The notes below the pieces were generated by a model. That model ran no database searches, had not been told where the DNA came from, and worked only from the letters and a program-made list of their open reading frames with translations. DNA of 64,000 nucleotides, from contig NC_088787.1 in the NCBI RefSeq assembly GCF_949628265.1, forward strand, positions 11,088,501-11,152,500, written 5' to 3'. Positions 45,253 through 58,500 of this stretch are shown piece by piece. The number at the start of each line of letters is the position of its first letter. Position 1 is the stretch's first letter. The position numbers and the translations under genes were made by a program. The stretch is from Cloeon dipterum (lineage: Eukaryota; Arthropoda; Insecta; Ephemeroptera; Baetidae).

Positions 45253-46816
45253 AAATACCGTCCCTCAGACTGATATTCGCTCACGTCAATCGTTTAAGCA
45301 TCCTTCATTTTCTGACCAAAAAATGGTAGAGTTAGGGATTCATTTGTGCCGCAGGCTTTTGCCAGTAAAGTTACAGCGAGAGAAACCGGATTTACTTAAA
45401 TTGGCGGTCGTATTTTAACTCTTACTATTCATTTTAAAATTATCTGTACCTTCTCGCTCTTTTATTTTCTGTTCACAGCCAAAAAAGTCATGTTTATGAT
45501 TAAAATATACACAAAATTTCGAAATATTTTAACCAGGACTTACAGAAAAGAGCATTCAGTCAGATGTTTCTTTGAAATATCAACAAGGGACTGAATTAAA
45601 TTTGGATTTGATGACTAACATAGTGCGCTTCAACAGTGTGGAATACTTGTGTGAGATTATAACAAAAACTCTTCACAGTGGGACTTTCACGATATTATTT
45701 TTTCGCACATTTTTGTTTTATCAGTCCCATCTCTGCTTAAATTTTTTATTATTTCTACTGAGCGTCAGCTTTTAAAGCTTTTGTTATTGTTGGTTGTTAC
45801 ATTTATCTAGTTATGAGCATGCATTACTCTAATTTTAAGAGCGCTTTGTGATTCAAATTGTGTAGCGCACATTAATAAATATATTTCAATTGAATCAAAT
45901 CTTTCATCTTCTTTTCTATGGAATAAAAGATTTTCTTAAAAATTAAACCTCAACTGCGTGACGGAATTTGACTTAGTAAATCAACATAAGGGCAAAAATA
46001 TGAACTGCTGGGGAAATGGCAAAGCGCTGGTTAAATTTGCCTTGATTTTTAAAAAATAAATCACCACCTTTGTTGGATGTTTCGGCAATCGCTGCTGATG
46101 CGAGTTGACATTCTTTATTTATATCATGTGCAAACGGAAAAAATAAAATTAACAAATTTAACAAAGAGATTTCACAGTCAATACTGTGGGAACACGAGAT
46201 GTTGAGTCACATGGGGAGGAAATAACACTTCTTATATTTCCTTTAGTTGTTGCTCTTTTATTGATGAGCGTGGCAATCAGACCCCTGTGTTTATTATTAT
46301 TTCATCAGAGCGTTCAGTACGCACGAATTCAGGCTGAGCTTTACAGGCCAACAATTGAGAACATTTTGCATTGTAATTTAATAGTAACAGTTTATCTCTA
46401 CAAAATGCAATAATGAAATATGGACCAAAAATAACAAGTAAATTTCAAATTGTTCCAAATGTCTCGGTAAATTAAACAATTTGCCAATTTTTTTGCTTGA
46501 TTTAAATCCCTCTCGTTGCGATCTTTCCATTGGTGTACGAAATATTCCCTTCTGGAGAAATAAATAATCATGATTTCCAATAAGGAGACAATGCTCGCCG
46601 CTTGATTAGGTTGTACAATTTTTCGGACCGGTAACCTGGGAATTTTTAGCTTTATTTTCCTAACTTTTAGATAGTTTTTGAAATGAAAGGAAATTTTCTG
46701 TACAGCTTTACCTGGTCGGAGAGCGAAATCTATATCGGAGCGAGAATGATACAAAAAACATGATTTACGCCAGAGAGTGGTGGGCACCGCTACTATAAAA
46801 TAAAATAAAAACACTA
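45253..46816. other. 3' UTR of transporter B and intergenic DNA
   Basis: The likely 3' UTR of the transporter runs to about 45,900. From there to the zinc-finger gene I see no further gene. Open frames at 45572-45775 and 46186-46413 are unsupported. Confidence 0.45.
45874..45879 (+). terminator. polyadenylation signal of transporter B
   Basis: AATAAA about 620 bases after the stop codon, the first good signal downstream. Confidence 0.4.
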
Positions 46817-47455
46817 TTAAGTCTTTCTGCAATTGGCAATGTGTCTGTAATGCAAAAAAGAACAGGTGGATTGAGAGTTGCAGTTTTCGCAGCGTCTGTT
46901 CTGCTGGTGTTGCTTCATGATTGAGGCGGAGGTGACTAGCTGGCAGATCTCGCACTTGGCCGCCGCATTCTTCAATCCGTTCTGGTCGAAGAAACTTGGG
47001 TGGTGCCACTGTTTGTGTTGGTTCATCGCCTGGACGTTTTCGAAGGGGACGCCGCATTCGGTGCAGTTGTAGTGCTTGGGTCCCGTGTGCTTCTTGCAGT
47101 CGTCGTCGCCGGACATGTGCTTGTGCAGCTCTTGCAGGCTGCTGTAGAAGGTCAGGCAGCCGCTGTAGCTGCACTCGTAGAAGCAGTTCCAGTGCGACGT
47201 GAACACGTGACACCGCAAATTGTACCTGCCCTTGTAGGATTTGCCGCAGTATATGCACGACACGGTGTCCAGATACGTCGGCTGGCTCGCGACGGCTTTT
47301 TCCGCTGTGGGTTGAATCACGAATATTGGACTCAATTTGGGCACCGGTTGCACTAATGAAGAATTGAAATTCTGACAGCCAGATGAGTCTTCTCTCAGGG
47401 AGTCGCAGAAGGAGTAGTAGTAGTCTCTTAAGTTTTTCAGGTATTTCTCGTCCAT
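46817..47455 (-). CDS. C2H2 zinc-finger protein
   Basis: A single open exon of 212 codons from the ATG at 47455 (MDEKYLKNLRDYYY). The frame is open upstream to beyond 47515, with possible acceptors just before the ATG, so an upstream exon is possible. Fingers: CIYC-x12-H-x4-H at residues 67-88, a degenerate Cys/His stretch at 91-123, and CTEC-x12-H-x4-H at 131-151. Two incomplete fingers follow (CEIC at 168-171 with a single His, and CENC near 189-192 with RHIANC). Mixed canonical and degenerate fingers suggest nucleic-acid or protein binding, probably nuclear. No KRAB, ZAD or BTB domain is visible. The orthologue is not recognised. Confidence 0.75.
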   Translation of the reverse strand: MDEKYLKNLRDYYYSFCDSLREDSSGCQNFNSSLVQPVPKLSPIFVIQPTAEKAVASQPTYLDTVSCIYCGKSYKGRYNLRCHVFTSHWNCFYECSYSGCLTFYSSLQELHKHMSGDDDCKKHTGPKHYNCTECGVPFENVQAMNQHKQWHHPSFFDQNGLKNAAAKCEICQLVTSASIMKQHQQNRRCENCNSQSTCSFLHYRHIANCRKT

Positions 47456-47515
47456 TTCATCTCTGCTCTGAAAGGGACTGTGAAGTAAAGGAGAATTTTT
47501 AATTTGAGCATACAA

Positions 47516-49509
47516 TATGTATACAAAGTTCAGAGTTAAATTTCATATTGTTTCTAAACAAATATTTATTTAGTGCTGACTAAGAAATTTAATGAAATAA
47601 GCGAAGCAAACAAACATATTTATTTATTGTTATATAGTCAAAGGAAATTTAATCACAAAAGTGAATGTGAATGTAATCTTTAAATCAGAAATGCGCGTCA
47701 AAATTAATATATATGTTCTGAAAAAATTCTGGAGAGACCGCCGTTGGAAATTTTCAGTGTTAGCTTCCGCGGGCAAAGAATTTAGTGTCATGTTAGGGGG
47801 AGCGGAGGCGCTTTCAGGCACTCAGTTACAACACGTATACGCACCACTTATTGGCTTGTCTAGTAACATTTCAAATGATCACAAGATTTTCTTACCTTTT
47901 AGCACAATGCTGGGAAAGTGCTCAATCTGTAAGTCATCGCCCGACGAATTATTTTGGGCACAATTGTCCACTAGAAACAACTATTGTCAATAGAAACACC
48001 ATCTGTTATTTTGCTCGCTAGTCGCTTTTCTGTTGTGAAACTTTCTACTAAAATCTACGCAATCACCCACTCGATGTCAATATACTTATTTACTTCTAGA
48101 CTTTATTGTTGTTTGTGACAGCAAAATAAATAATTAAAAAACAATTTCCACATTTTCATTCATTCAAACCCAAACTACTTGCATGAATTGGTATTTCCCG
48201 AAAAAGGCAAATATAAAAATAAGATATTCGTAAGATATCTAGTTATTCAAACTGTTTTCTTAACATTCTCAGTTAGCAGAAACTCGAAAACATTTTCTTG
48301 AACTGTTATTGAACCGCATTAGCCAATTTCCCAGAAAAATTCCGAAAATTAGGGAATGTTCCAGATAGTCAAAGATGAACCACGATCGATTCGTCCTGTA
48401 AAGTAGAGTCTATAGGCATAAAATATGACCTTGATGCAATAAAAATTGGCTTCTCAATCCGATTTTTAATAGGGATCTCATTATTTTGTGGCGTCTTCCC
48501 GCCACTTCTTATAGCAACTATAGTTTACATTAAACCCCCATCGCCACGTGGCATAGTGCAAAGGTGCGATAAGCGTTGCACCCTTACTGCACCTTTAACC
48601 TCGCACGACAGCAGTCGAAACACGGAAATCCTGGGAGAGAAAGAGCCAAAGGTCAATTTTTCCTGCAATTTATTCTAATTTTATCGACTTTTTGACTGGC
48701 GGCTGGCTGAGACATCTAATTTTGAGTGATTATTTCCTACGTTCAATCTCAAATCTCCGTCAAATCAAAAATATTTCTTCATTTTCTTCATTATAATTTT
48801 TCAATCACTCGCTAGCGAAGAATATACATTTCCCCATAACTGACCGCAGCTAGGCGCAGAAGCAGAAGCATTCAAATTTTTTAGCTTCCCTGTAGCAGTT
48901 GTGTGTATTCTCATTTAGAATAAAAGAAAGAGGTACGCGCGGACAAAAAAGCAATCAAGGCAAGCAAGAGGGGGTGCGCGGGTGTCTCCTCGTGACGTAG
49001 AGTCAAAACTTCAGAGAGTTTCGAGTGCCTAGGCTGTTTTCGACGAGCACGCTGGCGGCCGAGAATAGACTTGGTGCTCGAGCCGCCACCGCTCACACAG
49101 CCCGACTTAAAAACCGGTAGCCACGAGGGTTGAACGAATTAGTCCAAATGATAAAACCGACGTAATTTTCTCAGCAGGGAACCGGTGTAGATGGTGCTTT
49201 GGCTTTCGCGCCAGAGTCACCGCTCACTTGATCTTGTGCGCGCGGTGCGACGGTGTGTCTTTTCGCATTCACCATCGAAATTTGCAACTGAGCAAGAGTT
49301 TAGTCCCGACTCGGACAGTGGCTTCTCCATCGGCGGCGTCGGCTCGTCAGCAGCTCTGAACAAATAAACGTGTGTCTGGCTGCTGCTGCTGCTTAATCTG
49401 TCGGCACGCGTGTGTGTGTGTGTGTCGCGTGCAGGTCAGAGCTAAGAGAATGGAGCCGTCGAGCTATACTTTTATTTAGTGCGCGGGGTGCGTCCGGAAT
49501 TGAGTCAAG
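47516..49509. other. region upstream of the K2P gene
   Basis: AT-rich to about 48,900, then more GC-rich towards the K2P start, as expected for a promoter and 5' leader. Short (CTG)n and (GT)n runs lie at 49381-49428. The open frame 47661-47993 has no recognised domain. The core promoter is not certain. Confidence 0.4.
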
Positions 49510-52500
49510 ATGCGGAACAACGTGGCCCTGCCCATGGACGAGGACGAGCCGGGCAAGTGCTGTGCCTTCTGGTACTGCGTGTGGAAGGTGTTCACCTGCA
49601 TCTGCTCGCACTTCATCCTCATCTCCATGGTCGTCTCGTACTGCATCATGGGCGCTTACACTTTTCAGGTTTGGCACTACTTGTGAGCCAATTTTCACTT
49701 TCCAAAAACGATTTATATGATAGAAATTAACCATCAGATTTTTATGAAAATCTTTAGTCGGCAAAAAGCGCTGTAAAAAATGAATTAAATCCTTTAAGAT
49801 GCTGGAATTGAAGGAGGGATGAAAAGGGGTGGGTTTACCAACCTGAAACCTTTTAGGTCCGCTAGGGGACATCAAGACAAATTAAACGATATTCCGTTTT
49901 TGCATTTCTGACCAGCAGAAGTCGAGATCTCGCGTTCGCAAGGTATTTTGATTTTCGACTCAAATCCAGGTTTTTGACCTTTGACCTGAAATAATTCTAA
50001 AACGAAAGTAACATCGACGCGAAAATTTCAGTGTAGATTGATATTGAAATTTGCAACATATTTTTCATTTACAACAATATCATTTACCTCTTTTTTAAAA
50101 TTTTATTTGAAACTCCAAATTGAAAATTTAGTGGTGTCCAATAAATGGATAATAATAAATAAACAATCAGATAATATTAAATTGAAAATCGGTGACCTTG
50201 GAAATGTTTTTGCATAAATTGTTTGGCATAAAAATTTACTTCAAACGAAGGTTAGTTTTAACTTGATATCTTTGATAGATTCCGAAATATGTTTTAAAAA
50301 AACCCTGATAATCCTGGTAAGTTCTCCAAATTTTGGCTCAAAAACTTTACTGGATATTCTTTGGGGCAACACCACCAACAAACGTGAAAATCAAGTCAAC
50401 AAAATTTTACACTAATTTATTTAAAACACATAATGCGAAAATTTCTATTAAAAACTAAAGGCTAATGTCCTTTCTCAAAATTAAAATAGAAAAAAGTGAC
50501 AGAAATGCGAATTGCTTGCTTTTTTATTTTTAAATTAAAAAATACGATACACCTAAGAAATAAATTAGTTACAAACTGATACATTTTTAATGTGATGGTA
50601 GGCGTTGGAGGCCAACAACGAGGTCTCGCGCAAAGTGGACATCAAGTACAAGCGAGGCAACTGCACAGAGCGCCTGTGGCAGCTGACCCAGGACAGCGAC
50701 GTGCTGCGCCAGGAGAACTGGACCGAGCGGGTCATCGTCGAGCTGAAGGAGTTCGAGAAGGACCTGCTGACCGCAATGAAGAAGCACGGCTGGGACGGCA
50801 CGGAGAACGACGAGGCCAACCAGTGGACCTTCTCGGGCGCCCTCTTCTACTCAATCATCGTCATCACCACCATTGGTGAGCACAAGCATCACTCTTTTAG
50901 TTTTTATGCAGGGAAATATAGCGTCAGTTTTCCCTGATTATCACTAATGCCTTACAAATGGGACAGAATCAATCACTGGCACGATCTAGGAAGTTTTAAA
51001 ACGTGTCAACACACAGCCGTCTAGCTCAAATTAAATTTAACAAAATAGAAATCAAATCAATTGTCGCCGGGGAAGAGTTTGTTGGTAGCGGGCAATTCGC
51101 TGCTCCTCCTGGGATGAGCGGTCGGAGCCCCGTCCACCGGCCCGCCAGGCCCCACGAGCACCCCCGGCCCCCTTACCGGCCGCCTTAGGTCGTCACCTCC
51201 TCCGCTGGGCTGGTGCTCCGGCCGGCCGTAGTACTGGTGCAGCGCCGTGTTGCCGAAGAAGGACGACGGCCGCTGCTTCTTGGAGCCGGCCACGCGCGAA
51301 TTGTAGCAGCAATACTGCTTTCCAGCGTCGCAATTACCCTGAGAAAAACGATATATAATTAATTATAAGGTCAGTCGGTTCATGAGGCTCGGCAAGAAAA
51401 ATTAATTGAAAATAAAAATTAGAACAAAAAACCAAGCTGCAATTTATCGCATTTTCCTAAACACGTGCATTTGTATAGTTGTTAAGAAATAATTCGTGTT
51501 GATTGTTTGAGGAATGAAGACGTAAAAAACCAATTTTAGTGCCTCTGGTTTCACAAAAATATGGATTTTTGAGCACCTCAATAACATATTTCATGATTTC
51601 TCATATTTGGCGCAAATATGACCTTTTCTGAGACAAAAATTTGGAATGGCGTGGAAAAGGCCGAAATCTAAAAAATTGGTGGTATTTTCCCTGCTGGTAT
51701 TTTGCACAAAAACCAGTGGCATATTGAAACATTAGCGAATTCTATAAATTTCTTAAATGAATAAAATAATATATACATTTGAGAACCATTCAATTTTTTT
51801 AAACCGTCAAAAAAGGTTGCAAGTCCTTCAAATTTTATTTAGCGACCATATTCGCCCCACCACTTTAATGCTGATGGCTGGTAATTAAGATTAAAAAATA
51901 TGTAGGCTACTTAAAAGATGATTTCAAAACACATTTTTAAATGAATAAAAAGTTCTACTTGAAGAAATTTCTCGTAACAGCATCAATTAGTGTAATCGAG
52001 TTTTTCAGGGATGTATCGACCAAATTAAAAGCGTTAAAAAACTTACGAATTTGATGCCGGGCGAGTTACAGTTGAAGCTGAGGGCGCACTTGCACGTGTC
52101 GTACCCGCCAGTAAACAAAGCCGGGTCCTTCAGATTGGGGTCCTCGTAAGGCGGCGGAATGCCCACAGAGGGGCTCCCACCAAAGGGCCGGTTTCCGCCT
52201 ACGCCTCCACCGTAGGGCCCGGGCCGAAGACCTGGAGGCCCACCGGCCGGCCCACTCGGCGCGAAGCCGGGCCGGTCAGACTGCGAAAGGTGCGGACTGC
52301 CGCCGAAACCGCCGCCGCCGCCGCCACCGCCACCTCCGCCGAACAACGGTTTCGGGTTGTTGATGTTGTTGATGTTGACGCCCGGCGGCAGATTGCCGAG
52401 GTGGGCGCCGCCGCCGCCGCCGCCGATGAGTGGCCGGTGGGGAACCTTCTGAGGCGGCCGGCCGCCAGGAAGGATTCCGCCACCCTGGAAGTTGCTGACG

Positions 52501-55500
52501 CCGGTGCCACCAAAGGGAACGTCCCCTGAGGTGCCACCTTGGCCGTATTTCGTCGGGAAGGGCAGGTAGCCGCCGCTGATTCCGAAAGGCGGCCGGAAGT
52601 GTGGCCTGTAGTAGGGACCATCTTCGTCCAGTTCGTGCACAGGAGGTGCAGCTCCTTAAAAATTATTTTGAGTTTTAATTTAAATAAATAATGCTCATGG
52701 ATAAAATTGAATTATTAATCACTTTTATGATCAATTATTAAATAAAGCTTCCTTTGTTGAGAGTGACATAAATTAATTTCCTTTTCATTAAATTATTTAA
52801 AAGCTAATTTTGATAAAATTCTAGATCAATATGCTGGGTAAAAATCTCATGAACCAATACTTTTTAAAAAAGAAATTTCTGTGCACAACAAACACAATTA
52901 AATGTGTATTTATGATTCATTGATATAAATTATTAAATAAATTATTACAAACGCTATATACGTAAATCTCCGAGACATTAAATTTAACACTAATTGTAAG
53001 GGAAGGTTATATAAATTTTAGGCTAACTCTCTCTAATAACTTTAAGATTGGTGAAAAGGAAAAATTTAGTCTCAAGAAAAAAAATTCCTGGATGAAAAAT
53101 CTTGGAAAATATCTCGTTCCGTCTTTTGTGCTTTTTTTTCTTAAAACATTATGTTTGCGGCTTCAGCCTATATTCCGGAAATTCCCTTGCGGTTTAAGAT
53201 TTGAATTTTAATATTTATTAAACATTCTCTCTGATCTTTTTTAGTAAAATGAATAAACTATGAAAATTAAAAGTCCTCCGGAATTTTAAGAAAAACTCTG
53301 AAGATTCAGCAATCTGACGAGCATCTAAAATTAAGCCCCTTTTTACTGGCCCACCATGCCAATTGTTTCTCTAAGTAGGGCTTGAAAAACTATAATGTTT
53401 AGGGAGATAAAGTCTAATTTAAAAGAAAAAAAGTAAATTAAAACGATTCCAGCTCCTTTAAATCTAACGAACATAAATTAAATTGGCTAAAAAATGACGA
53501 AAATCAAATTTTTAGCTCATTAAATACGACCGTTATATTTGAAAAAATACTAATAACGTTTTTAGATTTGGTCCAAAAGCAAAACCAACATATATTTTAA
53601 AAAATCACCGACTAAAATTCATCAAGTTCGAAAATCCAGTAATTTCCTACCTGGCGGTCTGTTGGTGAATCCACCCCCGAGTGGCTCGATGAAATTGCTT
53701 GGATCAGAGTTAAAACCGCCAAAGCCGCCTCCTCCTGGTCCACCCCCGTTGATAGATCCTCCGAATCCTCCAGGTCGGGGCCCGTTACCGTTTATACTGA
53801 AGCCTACGCCGCCCCCTCCTGCCCCCGGTGGACGGCCGAATCCTCCTCCACCCCCGCCTCCCGCACCCGGTGGACGGGGGTACCCTCCTCCGCCACCGCC
53901 TCCTGCCCCCGTAGGTCCGCCAAACCCTCCGCCTGGCGGCCTGCTGAAACCCCCACCTCCGGGGGGTCCGTTGAAGCCGCCGCCGCCGTAGCCGCCGCCG
54001 GGTCTGACCCCCTGGCCCCCGAGCCCGTAGGAGGCGCCGCCGTCGTACAGGGAGCCTGGGCGGTTCGTGGCGGCGGGCGGAATCAGGGTGGGGCCGCCGG
54101 TCAGACCGTAACTGCCGCCGTTCAGCGACAGGGTCGGCCTGTCGCTTTGGGGGCTGCACTCGTGAAGACTCGCGAGCACCAACGCCAGCAACGTCACGGC
54201 CGCCGCTCGGAGCGACGAGGCTGAAACAAATTTAATGATATGTGAACATCGCTGGAGCACCTTCGTGATAAACAGTTTTTTTAATCGTTCTTGCAGATTT
54301 TTTAGGGTGCATAATTTTTTTCACTTATAAACGATTTTACCTTTTAAATTGAAATGCAAGCACACAGAACACAATTCAAATTAAATCTTTTTGCTGGAAA
54401 AATTATGGAAATATATTGCAAGTAAAAATTTACTCTTGAAGTTGCAAATTTTACTTTTTTGCAAAGAGGATAATATTTTTTTATTTATATGTCCAAGAAG
54501 AGTTTGTGTTTTAAATAATTCGAAGAAAATTTATAATTATGAAATTTATTTACTGGGTTGGAATTTGTATATTTTTTAGTTATTGAACATAAGGCTACTA
54601 AAATTAGAGTTTTGATCTCCATTTTAGACGTTTTTCCAGATTCAGGAGCTTTTTTTATCTAAATGTTGCAATTTAAAGCTTTTAGGTCAAATTCACTTGC
54701 AAATATCAATTGTTCCATATAAATATTATTCATAACTCGGTGAACTTGGTCCATGAAACTTTCCAAATCTTTTTAATTAATTGGTGATTAATTGAAGATT
54801 ATTTCGTCATCGAATTGGAAGCTAACACCGACTGAAATTAATTTGAAATTTAAAATTGACCTCTTTCCTGCTATCAATAGAAGCAACAGGTTTCTAAAAA
54901 AATTTAAATGTCAGAACATCATCAGAAAAATTAATGGTAAAAATCTTAAAAGCAACCAGGCATGCAAAATGCAGAGACAGGGACAATAAAAATTAAAGAT
55001 AATTTCGAGGAGGGATTGAGATGGTTTTTAGTCAGTTTTTAAATTGTTCCATTAAGACGTTTTCAAATATTTTGCCTTAAATAGAATAACACCAAATTGA
55101 TTAAATTTATGAAGACTTACCCATTATGCAGAAGTAAAACAAACTATTTTTACAGCACTAAACACCAACTAAGCCAAAAGCAGATGCAGCAGCAATGCGG
55201 CTGCAGGTCGGACGGTGACTAACTATGCAATCCTCAGGTGGGGCGATTTTATTCGGGGCTATGTCTCTCCTACCGCGTGCAAACAGCCGCGACCTCGCTC
55301 CCAACCTGAATTCCACAAAACGCGAAAATTCGTCGCCGGGCCAGGGGGTCGTGTCTCCCGTCCAAACTCTCAGGGTCCCCTCGCCTCTCAACCTTGACTT
55401 TTACGCAAATTCGGCGTGATTCATTGTTTACATTTAATGCTGGACGAAAATTGCTTTTCGGCCGACGGTCTCGAAATAAGCCAGTATTTCAGAATGGGTA

Positions 55501-58500
55501 ATTTATTAAAGCGACGGGCACGCATATCTTCTTTTCGTCGCCGCTCATCTCTTTCGTGACAGACCGTCGAGTCGAAAAGCCTGGCGCCTTGCCACACATC
55601 CAAAACACACAACACACAACTCGGTCCGCGAGCCGTTTCATCCTCGCACGCACCAGACCAACCACCAAAGTCCAAAACAATTTACGAGCTGCTTTTCTTC
55701 TTGTGCCCGGCGCGACCGAAGCACCCAGCACATGGCCCGGCCGAGTGTTATTATTACCTTGCTGTGTGTTTAACAAAATTGTTTTAATTTTCTCAATTAA
55801 GATCAAAAACAAAGGATTATAATGGGAGGAAAATTTTAGAATTTTTGTGTTTGCATTGAAAATGTTTCTAATTTATAATTGAGTTGAAAACCTTTTTATT
55901 TTTTCTATTTAACCACAAGGGTTGAAAATAGGTCACTAGGGGGAGATGATGTCTCAGATCTCAGGGAAGGTCGAGATGATTCGAAAGGTGTGCAGTGCAG
56001 GTTTTGCAATTCTGATGATTAGAAGCCCGATATTTCACGGTGAAAATATTTGAAACTATTAAAAAATTGATGATTTTTTTACTTTAGACTTTCCTTGCTT
56101 GACTCATCTTGTTCTCGTTGTCATTTTGTCCTTTTAATATTCTCAGAGGGCTTCAAAATTTTAATGATACGAAACTAGGAAAAGAGAGATTTATTTAGAT
56201 TTTTAATTAAAATCAGCGGGGACCAGATTGGTGGGACGCGCAGATATGGCGTAGGGTGGAGTATGGCGCGAAAAAACAGTCATGTGAAATAGCGCGAAAA
56301 GAACCAAGTTTTCGTCAATATTTTGACATAATTTGCATCACTTTGTACTAATTGTGTCTTTTGGATCGTAAAAAAAACTCTTTAAACTCGTACGGCAATC
56401 CAAAAAGAGATTTTTGTTTCCCACATTCAGACGCCATCTTGCATCTGCGCAGTGGGAACCAATTTTATCGCAAATCTGGCCCCCGCTGATTAAAATTAAG
56501 CTCTCTAATTTTTATTGAAACCCAAATATCAGAGTTTCAAAATTTTGTCCCACACGGAAAAGTTTTCCGTAAAAATTTAGGCTAATTGTAAAGAAATGGG
56601 ACTGGTTTCCAGTAGAATTACTTGAGCTATATCTGCTCGAAAAGTTCAGCAAACTCTTTTGTCATAATCCTATCAACATGGACACACATTTTACTTTTAA
56701 ATTTGCTTTGCGCTTAATTCTGTCAAACGCCCAAAGATAACTAAATTAAAATACATTCACCAACAGTTTATTTTTCAGTATTAACAAAAATTTGACTTTC
56801 CGTTTGGGACGCATCAAGTGAATATTCACGCTACACTTAATTTAGTTGGGCGTTTTGTTAGAACAACTGCTACCCACGCAACACATCGGGGCAAAACGGT
56901 TCTGCTCCGCAGCCCTGCAACAACCGTGTGTATGCGCAATACTTGACTCACCGCGCATGCAGATGCGATGGATCGCTCGGCTCGTTGTGTTGCTAATGAG
57001 CGATTTCGATCCGCTGATAAGTGAAAGTAGCTCCGCTCATCCTATTGTTGCCAACTTCCGGCTGCTAGTGCACTCGCTCAAGTCGAAAAACGCCGCCCGC
57101 CGCGCCTGGTCAATGGCACGCAGCGGGTGCTTTTTGTCGCCTTGCGTGCGGTCAGTGTCCGCGCCGTTACAATACGCGCCCCAAAGCTTGTTTCTGCAAT
57201 CAGGTGAAGGCCACTTTCAGACCAAATTGTATGTACTTAACGCTTGCATAACTGACAAGATAACAACAGCGCGTGGATTATTCTCTTAATTAATACAACA
57301 GTTGTTGAAAGTATGTACAATCTTCAAAAAGCGTGCAAATTATAGAAAATGCGATATAAATTTAATTTCAATTGCTTGCTAGGGGAAATTTCATAATGTT
57401 AAGTTTAAATTAGTAATAATTTCATTGATTTTAAGCTCTCTTCAACGATGCAAGGAAAATCATCTGGGATTTTTTTAATATTTTAATTTTTTGGAAGTGG
57501 CAAAAATTAAATTAAAATTTTAGGAGTTTTTGTACAAAACCTAAAGTGTTGTTTATTGCTCCTGATTTTTAACATTACAGTCGAATTATAAATATTGTTA
57601 TTACGATTTAATTTTGTAAAAAAAAATCAGAGACAAAAAAACAACCCCTTAAGGAAAATCTGTCAAATCTGTATTAAAAAAAAAAATAAATTTTAAATAT
57701 TTTTAACCTCCATAAATTTCTAATATTGTCAAATCAAAAATTATTGGCCTCTGAACTTTATTCACAATCAATATGACCAAAGGGAATAAGTTAATACGAC
57801 GGAATTAAGAAACGACCCCAACATTGTTCAATATAGGCAATTTTAGGAACTTAACCCGAACTTTTAAAACGCGACACAGGAAAACTAGGGCAAAACCTCC
57901 ATAAAATCATAAAATTCAAGGATCCATGTTAATAGGGTGTTGGCAATATTTCAATCCATGCACCAATAAACTAAAATAAATCATTTTTCTTCTTACACTA
58001 CATTAAATTAAAAAAAATGATTTCCCTGTACTAGAAAAGTAGGTTTTGAGTTTGGCAATGTGAGCATGCATGGAGCAGGCGTGGAAATCTCTTTGGACAG
58101 TGCACTTGAAGCGCATTTAAATATAACTCTCAGCCAGCAACAGTCAGAAATGCATTTCGGTCGCCGCCGTAAACACACAACAAAACACACAGGTCGTGGG
58201 CGAGCGCGCCAGCCAAAGCTACTGCGAAATCGGTCACGCGTATACGCCTATTTATCGCCGAAACGCATTGATTCGTCAATTAACTCTGCTTCAAAAATTT
58301 CTAAGGTGAATTAATTTTATGTTCAGCGATTTTAATACAATTCCCAGCCGCAGTCGAGTGTAAAAAAATTCAGAATTTCTCTTTCTCTTTCTAACTTTTT
58401 AATGAACATTAATTTTAAAACCAAATTTGCCCGGAGGTGAAATTGGGCAGGGGGCCGCACGGTGCGGTTCACTCTCGCCGAAGCAAAATAAAAAAATTAT

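Noticed and set aside
46398-47258. 286-codon minus-strand open frame
   Set aside because: It overlaps the zinc-finger gene in another frame; the translation has no ordered motifs, while the alternative frame has clear C2H2 fingers.
49393-49875. 160-codon minus-strand open frame over K2P exon 1
   Set aside because: Antisense shadow of a channel exon and its intron; no domain or splice support.
53662-53991. Proline-rich plus-strand open frame
   Set aside because: It is the complement of the glycine-rich exon (GGN complements to NCC); the minus-strand model has a signal peptide and closed phases.
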